Numbered from the stretch's first letter, positions 43,898 to 55,844 are shown. The stretch is DNA of 64,000 nt from Andrena cerasifolii (GCF_050908995.1 NC_135124.1:3472001-3536000), one strand, 5' to 3'. The notes: generated from the letters alone by a model not told the origin. A program made the numbers and translations.

Positions 43898-44177
43898 TTT
43901 CATGATAAATAAAAAGTTTATCGTGCATTCACAAAATTATGGTCTCAGTCATTCTAATTAAAGTTAGTAAGTAAGCTTACGTACTAATAAAAAGGGTATA
44001 ATATTTTAATAACATTTCAGTTGTAAAATGGTGAGGGTGCGATATGTAATTGGATAATTGCGACATTCACAGAAGAACGTGGCACGAACTTTAGACATCC
44101 TTCAACTAAAATGATACTTTCCGAATCGCCATGTAAATCAGTTACATTTTTGATAAGGTACATAATGGAGGTCAATT

Positions 44178-45337
44178 GAAGGGTCGGATGCAATAACGGG
44201 ATTAGAGCTCGAAAAACGGGAAAAAATATTGTCCAAACGCTAAGAAAGACTGCAAAATTAAATGTTGTTAAACTGAATTTTAAAAAATATAGTGTTGTAA
44301 ATCTCGCCACGACACACATTTTTTCTATTTACAGTTTGTTTATCCAAGCATTAGTAATCGAGCTAAAAATTACGAACAAAAAAATTTTCATCGTCCAAAA
44401 TCATTATTTCTTTAAACATAAATTGCGATAACTTGAGTAAATATTAACGGATCGTTACGAGACTTAAAACATAACTTCAGAAAACTCTAGCGAAGCCGTG
44501 AAATGTATGCACAAAACCCTTATGTTAAAAAATGTAATAATATTTAATTAAAAAGTAATACTGGACATAACCCAATGTTTTTCAACGTTCGCCGTTAAAA
44601 AGTATCGAGGGAATTTTGAGGTACATATAACTTGCAGCGACAAAGTTTTTCCTTAATATACAAGGAAGATTTTCACCAATTTTCACAATGATTAATAAAT
44701 AATTGTAGAAGTTGTGGCGATATATATAAATCCCGGGCGGCACCAACAGTCAGCAGCCGCGTATAAATGCGCTACTTAGCAGTCTTAGCACTCACGTTGT
44801 CATATCTTCTACAATTATTTATTAATCAATGTGAAAATTGCTGAAAATCTTCCTTATATATTAAGGAGGAACTTTGTCGCTGCAAGTTATATGTACCTCA
44901 AAATTGCCTCGATACTTTTTAACGGCGAACGCTGAGAAACATGGGTTATGTCCAGTATTACTTTTTAATTAAATATTATTACATTTTTTAACATAAGCGT
45001 TTTGTGCACACATTTTACGGCTTCGGTAGAGTTTTCTGAAGTTATGTTTTAAGTCTCATAACGATCCGTTCATATTTACTCAAGTTATCGCAATTTATGT
45101 TTAAAGAAATAATGATTTTGGACGATGAAAAATTTTTTGTTTATAAATTTTAGCTGGAATAGTAATGATTGGATGAACAAACTGTAAATAGAAAAAATAT
45201 GGGTCGTGACGAGCTTTACAACACTATATTTTTTAAAATTCAGTTTAACAACATTTAATTTTCCAATCTTTCTTAGTGTTTGGACATTAATTTTTCCCAT
45301 TTTCGAGCGGTAGTCCCCTTATTGCATGCGACCCTTC
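44178..45337. mobile_element. 1.16-kb palindrome with AATT flanks, family K, copy 3
   Basis: Ends GAAGGGTCGGATGCAATAA and TTGCATGCGACCCTTC, flanked by AATT (44174-44177 and 45338-45341). Arms of about 550 bp around a loop near 44757-44805. Two bases separate its right AATT from the TTAA of the next element. Confidence 0.9.
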
Positions 45338-45720
45338 AATTTTTAACTCTACACGTACCAAGCGGGGTCAAACGACCCATTTCAAAATTTACTTTAAAGT
45401 CGTACATTCATTGTTATTTCTTTCGCTCATCTGACTTTCTGTAAATTCTTATATTATCTGATTATTCAATTTCTCGCTTTCCGTTTTTCTCTTAGCTTAT
45501 TTTTTACCGAGAAAAATTCTTTGCATCCCTTATGTGCTACGAGGGGTCATTTGACCCCTTACGAAATTTACGTAATTTTCTGCAGTTCTCCAACTGGAAC
45601 CTTAGTTCTGGACTCAGATCCACTTCTCAAGTTATAGTTTCATTTATCTGAATCTGATATGTGTGTTTGGTTTCGGCGTGAGCACTTGAACGACCCGATA
45701 GGGTCCATACGACGTAACGC

Positions 45721-45927
45721 ATGGACAGAAAGGACTCTTATCGAAGATTTACAAGAAACCAGGGATCACGAAGAAAATGCCAAATAAGATTATGCACGGG
45801 TAATAAAACCACTCAAACTTGCATAATTTGCAAAAAATTTGTCTGCGGAAAATGCAAAAAGGAGAAAGCAGTCATATGTAAAAAGTGTAATTATTTTATT
45901 TTATCAATAAAAAAATTCCTTATTTAG
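45721..45927 (+). pseudogene. piggyBac transposase C-terminal cysteine domain
   Basis: 68 residues from ATG 45721, preceded closely by an in-frame TAA. The pattern RRKCQIRLC, TTQTCIICKKFVCGKC and VICKKC gives the paired CxxC arrangement of the cysteine-rich domain at the end of piggyBac transposases, which binds the terminal repeats. The catalytic Asp-containing core is absent. The last residues (NYFILSIKKFLI) lie at or in the mitochondrial insertion. Whether this little ORF is ever translated is unknown. Confidence 0.7.
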
Positions 45928-46095
45928 CAACTTAATTACATCACTAAAAGGCTGCAATAATCCACAAAATCCCACCTTATTTGGCCACTTACGATCTTGG
46001 ATGTACCCTAAAAATTTTCGTTCAAATAAAGTTAAAAAAGCTATTCCAATTATCATTATTAAAGTTAAAATAATTGAGTAAAAAGAATTTAACAA
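45915..46095 (-). pseudogene. Nuclear mitochondrial insertion (nad1 5' end)
   Basis: On the minus strand, from TTG 46095, the translation reads LNSFYSIILTLIMIIGIAFL then TLFERKFLGYIQDRKWPNKV and GFCGLLQPFSDVIKLLNKEF. This is unmistakably the N-terminal quarter of NADH dehydrogenase subunit 1 (conserved AFLTLxERKxLGYIQxRKGPNKV, with G changed to W). There is no frameshift or stop over about 60 codons. ATA codons at positions usually hydrophobic fit mitochondrial usage. It is inserted just after the piggyBac ORF. Being a short fragment in nuclear repeats, it is a NUMT, not a gene. Confidence 0.85.
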
Positions 46096-46339
46096 TTGAT
46101 TATTTTACTTATAAAAATAAAAATATATGTTTGATTATTTTATTAGATATCAGAAGTTACGTTGCGAATTATTTCCTTTAATATATTAAGTATTTCTTTC
46201 TAAAAATCAACGTTTATTTCGTAAGGGGTCAAATGAACCCTTATGGTAAGAATAGGTATGTGTAAAGTGCCGGTACGTTTAGTGTTCACATGCAAAAACT
46301 ATTTTTCTTCGAACGACGTGCAGCGTGGAGGAGTTAAAT

Positions 46340-47269
46340 TAAACTGGTGCTACTAATCGACCCTAATCGAATTGACGTTTCCGGTGGGCGATTGCACCCC
46401 CGTATCTATCTGATCGCGGTTGAAACTGCAAATGACACGTCGCGAATAGATTGAACATCACAAAATGTCAGCCATCCCCCCAGGAAAACGAATTCATATT
46501 GTTCGAGAATAAAACTCGTCGAAATCACCGTGCCAAAATATTCAGCCTAAACGACCCAGCCCAAAAAATTAACTTTTGACTTTCACTAACAATATCTACA
46601 CAGATCCTGTTCCGGGATTTTCTGGGCAGGCCCTGCCAGTAAAATGAATCCACGAAATGAAAATATTATATAATTATAGGCCTATAAATATTTTATTAAA
46701 AACCGATAACGAAAATGCAAAGTGAGAATGAAACGATAACAGCTACTCTTACTAATAAGTTATAGATAAAAGTAGGCCCATGAAATTTATTTAATTAGTT
46801 TATGAGTTATGTTTAGTACCTGTAGTCGTTAAATGTGATCAACGTAGCTTCTATCAAGTATCAACTACTATTAATACTCTATTTCAAAATCTCGCCTAAT
46901 CTTCTCAATACACTGTAGTCTGCATTGGAAAAATAGAATCCGTTACGGCACAAACTTTGTGTGAAATTGAGTTGTCTCAGCGAATACGATATAAATTCGT
47001 GGCATCAGTGCGTGACTTGCATTAATTTTGATTAAAAAACCTTTTAATAATAGACATAATAATAAAATAATAGGCATCAATAATTTGAAGCCTATTATTT
47101 TATTATAAGATATAAGACGTAGTAATTTTATTTCATTTTAACATTTTAATTGATCTACTTCTTTTCTGTGCTTCATTAAAACCGAATGAACTATTGTTTT
47201 CTACACATTTTGTATTTTTGTTATATCCTTATAGTAAAACATCTATAGGTCTATATTTGTTTCATTCCT
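46340..47269. other. Spacer with one hairpin
   Basis: Only a hairpin at 47052-47108 (AATAATAGGC and GCCTATTATTTTATTA) was found. No gene. Confidence 0.3.
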
Positions 47270-47330
47270 AGTGGCAGAACATATTGGTTCCAACCTGGAT
47301 GGAAAATTCTGGGACACCCTGTGTAGATGA
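47270..47330 (-). repeat. mariner-type terminus fragment
   Basis: GGGACACCCTGTGTA near 47310, complemented TACACAGGGTGTCCC, is a common Tc1/mariner-style terminus. No partner was found. Confidence 0.35.
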
Positions 47331-47725
47331 TAGACATTAGCATAATCTGAACGATTAATTTTGGGAGACTGTGATCAAAGTTATGCACATAATTAAAAAA
47401 GAAAAAATACAACCGCGTGAGTACCATTGCAGGCACGAGGCTGCACCGAAGAGGCGGCGCGCGTCCCTGAATTACGATGTGTTGATCAATTTCTCCCAAT
47501 TTGCATGGTGTAACACTACTCGCGGTATCAGGACTGCGTATCGAATCGAATAGTGATGTAATACCCAGCTTATCTCGACGCGGGAATATGTTCGAACTCG
47601 AGCGCCGAAGATCGTCGAAGTAAATTTCCACTTCTACTACAAATAGAAAGTGAAATAAATGTTTCTAAACAATGCAATAGATGCGACACTGCGCGAATAC
47701 TGTCACAGTTCCACGTATGAATCTA

Positions 47726-47997
47726 TGTATGTACGTATGTGTGTGTACGTGTGTGTGTCTACGTGTGTGTGTGTCTACGTGTATGTGTGTGTACGTGTAT
47801 GTGTGTGTACGTGTATGTGTGTGTACGTGTATGTGTGTGCACGTGCATGTGTGTGTATGTGCATATGTGTGTGTACGTGTATGTGTGCTACGTGTATGTG
47901 TGTACGTGTGTGTGTGTACACGTGTGTGTGTGTGTGTCTACGTGTATGTGTGTGTACGTGTACGTGTGTGTATGCATGTATGTGTGTATGTATCTAC
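47726..47997. repeat. TG-rich minisatellite
   Basis: Repeats of TGTGTGTACGTGTA-type units. All plus-strand frames remain open here and encode alternating Cys/Val, so the 181-, 147- and 98-residue frames are artefacts. Confidence 0.95.
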
Positions 47998-48039
47998 ACA
48001 CGGCTCATACAATTGTGGCCGTCGAGATCCGATAGTGAT

Positions 48040-48300
48040 AGTTGCCATTTTTTTGGCGTTCACATTTCTACAGTATTTGGTAAACATGGTGAAGGGCACT
48101 GCGAAGCCAGAGGTTCCCGTCTAGAGCACTTATTTTTCGGTGATTTATTTACTTTGGATATTTCAAATTCACCATTTGCAATTCGTCGTTTTCATTTTCA
48201 TTGAAATCAGCTAACCAATGTATGAATCATATACGCGCTTCTACGGAAATTTCATGCAGAAATATTCAATTTCAAAATGCACATTCAATATTAAAGTTGA
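48040..48300 (+). repeat. Dispersed repeat family F, copy 4
   Basis: ACATTTCTACAGTATTTGGT, AAACATGGTGAAGGGCACTG and GAGGTTCCCGTCTAGAGCAC match the family at 22852 and 25955. The following part matches 25185-25300. Confidence 0.6.
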
Positions 48301-48321
48301 TGCATCGGAGTTATTCTTTAA

Positions 48322-49021
48322 GGGCTTAAATGCCACTGTAGAGCTCGGAAAGGCAGCCCGATTTTGAGAATTTTTTATGCGAGTATAGTGAATGGAATAC
48401 AAAATTTGCTCGAAGGCCTTTATTGTACATACGTTGAAGTATGATCACAATTTTTTAAACATTTTTTTAATACCAAATGGCGGCGTCACAGCTCAACAGA
48501 AGAAGCTTCTTCTGAAAAAAACAGTGTTCCGCGGCCGGAAAGATTTCTCCTTCAATTTTTGACCTAGAACAAAAAACCGATTTTTGTTTAGTTCTATGTA
48601 AGATTATCTCGGGAAGTACACGAGGAAATAAAAAAGTTCTAATTTTTGTAAGAATGGTGCGTGATTGAACAAAACACGGAACTGCCACAACCTCGAAATT
48701 GTTGAAACGTTTTGTTCAATCACGCAGCATTCTTACAAAAAGCAGTATTTTTTAGTTTCCCCGTGTACTTCTCGAGATAGTCTTATAGACAACTTAAACA
48801 TTTTTGGTTTTTTATTCTATGTCAAGAATTGAAGGAGAAATCTGTCTGGCCGTGGGACACTGTTTTTCAGAAGAAGCTTCTTTTGTTGAGCTGTGGCGCC
48901 GCCATTCTGTATTATAAAATTTTTTAAAAAATTGTGGTCACACTTCAAGGCATTCACTATACTCGTTTAAAAAATTTTCAAAATCAAGCTATCTTTCCGG
49001 GCTCCAGAGTGGCATTACTCC
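48322..49021. mobile_element. 700-bp palindrome with TTAA flanks, family J
   Basis: Ends GGGCTTAAATGCCAC and GTGGCATTACTCC with TTAA at 48318-48321 and 49022-49025. Arms pair through GAAGAAGCTTCTTCTG, GAACAAAACACGG/TTTTGTTCAATCACGC and ATGGCGGCG. Confidence 0.85.
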
Positions 49022-49025
49022 TTAA

Positions 49026-49270
49026 GGGGTTATGCTTACCTGGAAAGTCTGAAGACAAGTATTTTCGGGATTTTTTTAAAAAAGACTTGAAGACTTTTTT
49101 TAAATAAACGGTTGCACATTCAAAAGCATATATTTTAAAGTTCTTGCAGTTTTTTTTGCAATGCGATATCTGAATAAAAAATGGAATTCTAGGCGATCTC
49201 CTGGCAGCGTTTTTTTTATTACAGTGACCACTGTAGCTTTGACCCGGTTCATCAGAAATAAAAATTCGAC
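49026..49270. repeat. Half-palindrome abutting a shared TTAA
   Basis: GGGGTTATGCTTACCTGG follows the TTAA at 49022-49025 and resembles the left end of the palindrome at 20782. No right arm was found. Confidence 0.35.
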
Positions 49271-49499
49271 TAAATTTAGTTAGTATATTAGATTATCTAG
49301 TCCTAGATGGTAGGTCCGTGCGTAGGAATGCTTCGAATCTTCATAATGTCGGCGAAAGAATTTTGAAATTATAAAAAGAAAACGAGAATTTCTCGATAAT
49401 TCACATGCAACCAGCTGCATCGATATAACAAGCAAAACTTCAAGCCAGATAATGGAACAACAATTACAGCGTACATATATCATCCACAGGCTAGTAGGT

Positions 49500-49745
49500 A
49501 TTCAGTTACGAGTTAGTAAAAAACCAGTACCGAAGCGTGTAGCCGCGTAAATACCGGTACGGATAAGGCTGGCAACGGTCGACGTTCGGACGCAAACACC
49601 GAAACGATAATAACCGAATCGTGCCGAGGAACAATCCGTGAGCAGGTCGCGGATCTGCGGCCATTGGCGGAAAAAGAAAAGTCGCGAGGAACGCGAGCAC
49701 GGCGATGTTGAGTGAGATGGCGAGCCGAACGTTAGGAGTTCAAAA
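49500..49745. other. GC-richer stretch, possible exon
   Basis: Read on the minus strand, an open frame includes LAISLNIAVLAFLATFLFPP, a hydrophobic run followed by MAADPRPAHG, which could be a signal peptide or membrane segment. No start codon precedes it in frame near by, and no homologue comes to mind. Weak evidence. Confidence 0.2.
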
Positions 49746-51384
49746 CTATTAAGTCAAAGTGCACAAACGTTCAATAGAACTAGTTAGTGCAGATGTTCCT
49801 CCGATAAAAACTTTGCTAACTGATGTAAGGCACTAATCCGAATAATTATTCATTTTAGTTAACACATTTGATTAAAGTAACAAATAATTTGAAGTTTTAA
49901 GCAAGGGAATCTTTAATTTCTTTACTAGCTGACAATGTTTGGCAAGCAGCTACGACTACTCCAGTGTAGATTTTTCTGGAATCACTTGGAAAATGGTGCC
50001 ATCCAAAAATGTTTTCTTTTTGAACAACTTGGAACAAATGGAATAACTTTTTTGATTTTCAAACGATTTGAATGAAACTTGGTATGTAAATTGTTTTTGG
50101 GGTCGTTGAATCTGAATTTGGCATTGGAATTGTGAAATTCAATATGGCAGACTCAAAATGGCCAACCCAAAATGTATGGCAAAATAAAAAAAAATAACCC
50201 CCGGAATCGATTCAGCGACTCAAGAAACCCCTGTATACCAAATTTGGTGTGATTTATTTAATTTTTCGATGTTGCCAGTTTGGGCACGAATAGTAAAAAA
50301 AAGCCGTGCCAGTTAGCCGGTTAATATTTCATTATGCGTTGATTAAATTGTAATTGAATGACTTTTATTTGAGAGGTACACGAATCACTCGCATTACTAT
50401 TCATTTTCATCACCTTCACTTTCTTTTAACGACTACCGACTGACAAAGCATAGCTAACATTGCTGGTATCAACGATAAGCTATTCTGGAAGGAAGTAAGC
50501 TCACCCATCTATTTACGCTGTGTTTATATATTTACCCTTGAATAATATGCGTGTGAGCCTGTGTGCGCGAGGCACTGTGAGAGGAAATCAGTGCTCCTGA
50601 CGCAGTTAACATAATAGAATCAGAAATTATTTGAATAATTATGCCAGCGTCCATTCATTCGAATAAAACAATATTTCATTTGATAGTGATGTTATAATTT
50701 AGGGGGAAAAACATTTGCTTGTTCAAATAAACTAACGCATATTTATTTCGAAATAACATCTAGGCAAATAAAATGATAAATTTGAATAATCATTTTTTAA
50801 ATATTTTATTTAAATATTGCCCAAGTCTGATTCGGAATACCGTTAAGAAAAACAGATAATAATAATTATTTATTGCACAGTAGACATTAAAAAAAACAAA
50901 AGGAAACAAGAGTAAAAAAATTAGTTAGAAATCATATAACACATATATATAGTAGAAGAGTGCAAAAGATGAGTACAGCTGTTAGCTTTTTGAAATTTTT
51001 TTATTTACTTAAAAAAAAGTAACAATATACAGGGAAACTAGATGTGAATAGCTATTAACGTTTAGCTAAATAACGTAAGCGCGAGTAAGGACTAACGTCA
51101 TATGTGTGACGTTGAAAAATAAGAAGTGTACGAGTTAAGAATTAATTACCATTGCGGATCAGCAAAGAATAATGTCACTGCATAATTGAAGCATGAGAGG
51201 GCGGTTAGAGAGCGAATTTCAGATGGAAGGGTTGTAGTAAAAGGTGGAACAATAGGAAAAGAAGCCGTAAAATTTAGTGGAATGACAGGAAGGAGGAACA
51301 GAAAGGTCATAGTCATGACTGGGTAGAGATGTATTCATTTGTTCGACGCTCGCGATTTGTGACAAGTAATTCACGCAAATACGG
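49746..51384. other. AT-rich spacer
   Basis: No gene or clear element ends recognised. Confidence 0.3.
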
Positions 51385-52205
51385 TTAGCCTTCTTAATTT
51401 CTCCATATTTGTTGTTTCTCGAGAAATCAGAAATGAGATCATATTTCTTGAGAATTCTCGAGAAATCGAAAAAAATATTGCAAAAATTATATTTTTGGAA
51501 TAATGTTGATAATATTTATTCAAAAACACAAGAAAACTATAACTAAATGACTATTCCTGTCTAATTTATACAAAACTTGTGTAAATGAAAAAATAGATAT
51601 TAAATATAATTGGTAAATTTATTTATTTAATACAAAACTTGTACAAAGCGAAACATTACTTTTTGGTTTTAAAATTTATTTCTAAATAGCACAGTGCGTC
51701 TAGTGTAGCGTCAGCGAATCTATTTCTTTTTTTGTGGCAAAATCTGTTACTGTTATATTTTCACGTTTTATATATATCTATCTTGGCTGTTAAATGAAAA
51801 AATGCGTTTTTTGATGCTTTTGGAAGAAATTCTGGGTCATGCAAAAATTTTATACGGGATACAATAGTCTTATCTCCTCTTTTCTATATTTCTTCTTTAA
51901 TAGCCACAAAAATCTCATTAGGTACTTAATTCAGTATACAATTTTTCTAAATTTTTAAATAAGAATTTAAGAGCACCTTCAGCAGTTAATAATATCGAAT
52001 CTTCTGTACTGTGATTTTCTAATGGAATTCATATAGGTTCTAATGTTATTAATAAGGTGTATTATAATTTGTAAATGTGTTTATACATTCATTTACGAAA
52101 ATAAATGAGATTTATAATATTTTCCCTAGACTTAAGTTTCTCGAGAAATAAGAAATGAGCAATTATAAAATTTCTCGAGAAAGCATTCTCGAGAAGGAAA
52201 ACTAA
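51385..52205 (-). pseudogene. Degenerate hAT element with transposase remnant, copy 1
   Basis: On the minus strand, fragments read LTAEGALKFLFKNLEKLYTE (a hAT internal block) and, near the end, DATLDALCYLEINFK (the C-terminal dimerisation block, compare LSDxTLDALCFLK). They are separated by stops and frameshifts. Subterminal CTCGAGAAA motifs occur at both sides. It aligns with 55845-56908 in opposite orientation. Confidence 0.7.
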
Positions 52206-52306
52206 ATACGGTGGTACAGCAGTGAACAACAATTTGTAGGTATATGAGACAGCAGAGATGTAACATGTATCTCTGCTTCAAATTAAGCCAACCAGCCTCT
52301 ATAAAT

Positions 52307-52459
52307 GAGGCAGTGAGAGCAACAACGGACTAACCCACATTGAAAACAATTTTTTCCTCTATTTTACATGATTACTAGAACCTATTGGAATACATTATTA
52401 CTACTAATTCAATTTCGAAAAAAAATGTGAGTTAGTCCGTTGTTGCTCTCACTGCCTCA
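52307..52459. mobile_element. Hairpin MITE
   Basis: GAGGCAGTGAGAGCAACAAC and complement GTTGTTGCTCTCACTGCCTC at 52440-52459. Possible 4-bp duplication AAAT. Arms continue through GGACTAACCCACATT. Confidence 0.75.
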
Positions 52460-52789
52460 AATGACGGTGTTATGTGATGAAACTTTCGTAGCCCATAAGC
52501 AAATCGAACACAAACGTTCTGAACCCGCTGAATACTAACCCGAATAATACACTATATCAGCGTAGTAAATTAAAGATGTAATCAGTAGAGAGGTGAGAAG
52601 TTTTTGCAAGTATGTAATTATACGGAAGCGACTATAAATGACAACGACCGCGGGGAAAAGTATGTAAGAGATATCGCAGGTAATTGAAAAAGGGACATTT
52701 ATGAGACGAAGAAACCAGATAGAAGAAACTATAAATAAAACACTTTGAGAAGCAAAAGAAACTGGACTATTTTTATGTTACGTATTTCG

Positions 52790-54300
52790 TTGTTGCTCCG
52801 CAAACGAGTATAAGCCAACTTATGTACGCGCAGTTGTAATCGTGCGCCCGTGATCCCACGCAACACGTGCCTAATATCGCGCACACGATGAGTTACGCTA
52901 CTGGCGGACGTTGATGTTCTTTAAGTTATATCATTTAATGAACACGCGAGCCGTGCATCCAAACTGGTCTCTCCTCTCTCGACGCAAATGACTTTCCCTT
53001 TTAGCTTAAAACTAGCCGATTTGAGAAACATTGAACGACTACGTCCGTCGTGAATTCTATCCGAGTTTGGACAGCGGAGTAATTATTTACACGGCTTATT
53101 GCATCGAGGAGAAATTTCTCCTGAACTTCGGCGAAACGACATCAACGGTTATTTAACCGTAACGGAGCACAGTTCGAATTCATTTGTTGATTTTCGTTGC
53201 TCCGCGAAACACAATCACATGGGACACTACGGGCACACCATTACACGATCCCAAATACTGATAAGTCGCCAACGTGGTTCGTTAGGCCCAATCACGCGGT
53301 ACGAAGGTGTCGCTGTCCAAGAAAAATCGAGTAACGAACGCGAACTATTCTCTCGTCATTAATTTATTTACCCACGAGGTAAGAATGCATAAATAGAAAC
53401 AAAACAAAGATGATTAACTTGTATTAATATTCTACGTAAATCACGAAAATGTATTCACGGTTTCTGTATTCCCCGTTTCCTTTAATGAAATTTCCAATGT
53501 CAACGCAGGCGCCCCACATATACATATATATATATGTACCCTCTTAGAGGGAAAACAAGGGAAGCGTACCTTTATTTCCACCCTCGTGGAACTCTCAGCC
53601 GGTTAACCTTCTCCGAATCAGATGACGAACGATACCAACACGTTCTTCTCCTTCGGCCCAAGCGTACACAAGTCGAATAAACACCAATTGTAAAATGCGT
53701 GAATGGAATACCGTCACGAAAGACTTAACTTCGTAAGTGGAATCGTTCTAACGAATTCACCTTTTATTCGCGGCTCTTCCCTCGAATCGAACGATCTGAC
53801 AGCGTAACAAGACTGAGATGCCGGCACCACGCGGCCAGAGCTAAATACGATTGCCGACAAACCGAGTCACAGCGACGAGCGCGCTTCAACGCCAGGCGGA
53901 AACGACGGTGGCGCCGCGCCGCGGCACCTCGCGTGATTCTGTAACAATGCTCCGTGGGCACCGGCCTACTACGTGATATTTACGAGAGAGAACACGTTCG
54001 TCCAACGAATAACGGACACGTTTCCAAACCGTAAACGGTCTCAGCGCTCCTCTTGCTTAATCGTTCCTCTTTGTCAACGGGCATGAACTGTCTAGTCGCG
54101 GGAATTCTAGTGTCCACCTCGTGCTCGATACATCAGAACCAAGCGAGTGGATTTTACGACGCAAGTTACGCAGTAATGTCTCTGTTTTTCCCTTCGCATT
54201 CGGAAATGTAGATAAAGAAGAGCGGAGTGATGACACAATGGAACGTTATGGCGAGCTTAACGTAGCCATCATTTCTCTTTGAAAACGGAGGACAATGAAG
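52790..54300. other. Apparently unique, moderately GC-rich sequence
   Basis: The longest stretch with no visible transposon structure and with composition unlike the AT-rich flanks. Frames at 53099-53362 (plus, 87 residues) and 53764-53961 (minus, 65 residues) have no recognisable domain. A (TA) dyad at 53525-53540 and CCTCTTAGAGGG at 53540 are the only dyads noted. It could be regulatory or contain untranslated exon sequence of a neighbouring gene. Confidence 0.25.
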
Positions 54301-55190
54301 CAGAGGTCATCGGAATTTTTTTTTATATTTCGAAACCTAATCATCTCTCCTGATATGTAACACGGAAATAGAGTATGGCGGCAAAGTAGGAGCTGCTGGA
54401 GTTGTAGCTTTTGAGTTTGTTAAATCGTGTGAATTTTAAGAACTTATTGCGCACATTTTCGCACTTTTACGGCAAATAGAACTATGCATACGTTAGTAAA
54501 AACGTGTTTACATCAACAAGTTTCACTTGACGCATTACCCAACTCAATATTATCGACGCGTACAGCTTATTGACGCATTTAACACAAACTAGAGAGTAAT
54601 ATATTCTTTTAGCTGAGATATTGAACTTCTTTTCATTCGCCACAAAGCTTGTTTAAACTTTGCATAATTAGCTTGTAATTTACATTAATTTTTCCAATAT
54701 AAAATTCAGCATATATTATATATTATCTTCAGTCGGTTATGTAGTCGTTTTAATCGATATTGTATGTACAGTGGGTTATTCTTCAAAATATTTCACACAA
54801 ACAGCCACACATTAATATCGCAAAATGAATGTTTTATTTAAACCAGGTTGCACTTGGCATTGGAAGTTGTTACGAACAAATAAAAAAAATAATTAATACA
54901 ATTCTTTCAAACTTCAAATAGGCATAAAGCTGAAGTATTTCTCAATACATAAAATTATTTTCAACAGCAGTACTGTGTTTTTAACATTCATTTTATTATA
55001 ATACAAATGGCAACACTGATACCAGAGTACAACAAGTACAATGTTAACGCGCAAACACTCGTGTTAATGGATAATGAGTGAATTACACTAAAGAATTACA
55101 ATCCCGTTTGTGGTGCAACCCTATTGTTACAACCCTATTTGAATAATAGCTTACGGTAAGAGAATAATTTGTTACGTCACGTGACAAGTA
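54301..55190. other. AT-rich spacer
   Basis: Nothing recognised. Confidence 0.3.
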
Positions 55191-55191
55191 A

Positions 55192-55278
55192 CCCTAGCAG
55201 CATTTAGTGTTGGCATTTTGATGGCCAACTAATTCCCGACTTGGGGATACTGTGGTCCAACCAGATATGCTGCTAGGG
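55192..55278. repeat. Short hairpin MITE
   Basis: CCCTAGCAGCAT and ATGCTGCTAGGG bound an 87-bp unit; the inner GTTGGC/GGCCAAC partly pairs. No clear target duplication. Confidence 0.6.
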
Positions 55279-55279
55279 C

Positions 55280-55836
55280 ATTACCTACATTTTGAAACCA
55301 AACAAAGCTATCGTCAAATATGAGACTGTAAAAAATTGATTTAATACGCACGAGTGTATTAAAGCACCTTTCGCATTCAATTTAATTTATTTTATTTATT
55401 CGATTTAAATTCAGGTTAATTTCAAATCCAATCCTGCCACTTGTCATCATCGCGTCAATGATACCCCGTCCATGTTGACAGAATTATTTGGATGATGCAA
55501 TTCACCTTAACTCTAATCAGCGAATTACTTGATGCACTTTGAAGTCACATTAACGTGAATCCCTGTCCACAAGTATATTCGTGATATCGTGCACGTATTC
55601 GATGTGCAATAACATCATGAATATATGCTGACTGATACAGGTGAATTGGCCGTTCGTGATCCAATGACAAATTGTCGTTTTTTGCTGTTCGATTACAGCC
55701 ATTAGAACATTGAAAAGTTGTTTTAGAAGTGCAAGATTCGAAATTTCCCGTGCTACCTATATAAATGATGGAGAGCTTAAGCTTAAATGATAGAGAATGA
55801 CATTGATAGTCGACATTTAATAGAATTGCTGGACAC
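55280..55836. other. Spacer with an unrecognised minus-strand frame
   Basis: The minus frame 55545-55844 (99 residues) includes CTSKTTFQCSNGC and DHERPIHLYQSAY. It looks somewhat protein-like but matches nothing I know. Confidence 0.2.
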
Positions 55837-55844
55837 AGTACCAT

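Larger units (their letters stand above)
45347..46333 (+). mobile_element. piggyBac-like element remnant, 987 bp
   Basis: TTAA at 45343-45346 and 46334-46337. Ends CTCTACACG and, complemented, CTCCTCCACG are weakly similar. A stronger inner inverted repeat is GGGGTCATTTGACCCCTTAC (45546) with its near-complement at 46225. It contains the end of a transposase gene and a mitochondrial insertion. Most of the transposase is missing. Confidence 0.65.

Noticed and set aside
33188..45300. Similar 71-residue frames in the family-K arms
   Set aside because: They occur only through repetition of the arms; a third copy has the frame broken.
47251..47631. 126-residue minus-strand frame
   Set aside because: Part of it (YTGCPRIFHPGW) is a translated mariner-type terminus, and the rest is unrecognisable.
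47659..48204. 181-residue reading frame and two overlapping ones, rich in Cys and Val
   Set aside because: They are translations of a TG/TGTACG simple repeat, open in every plus-strand frame.
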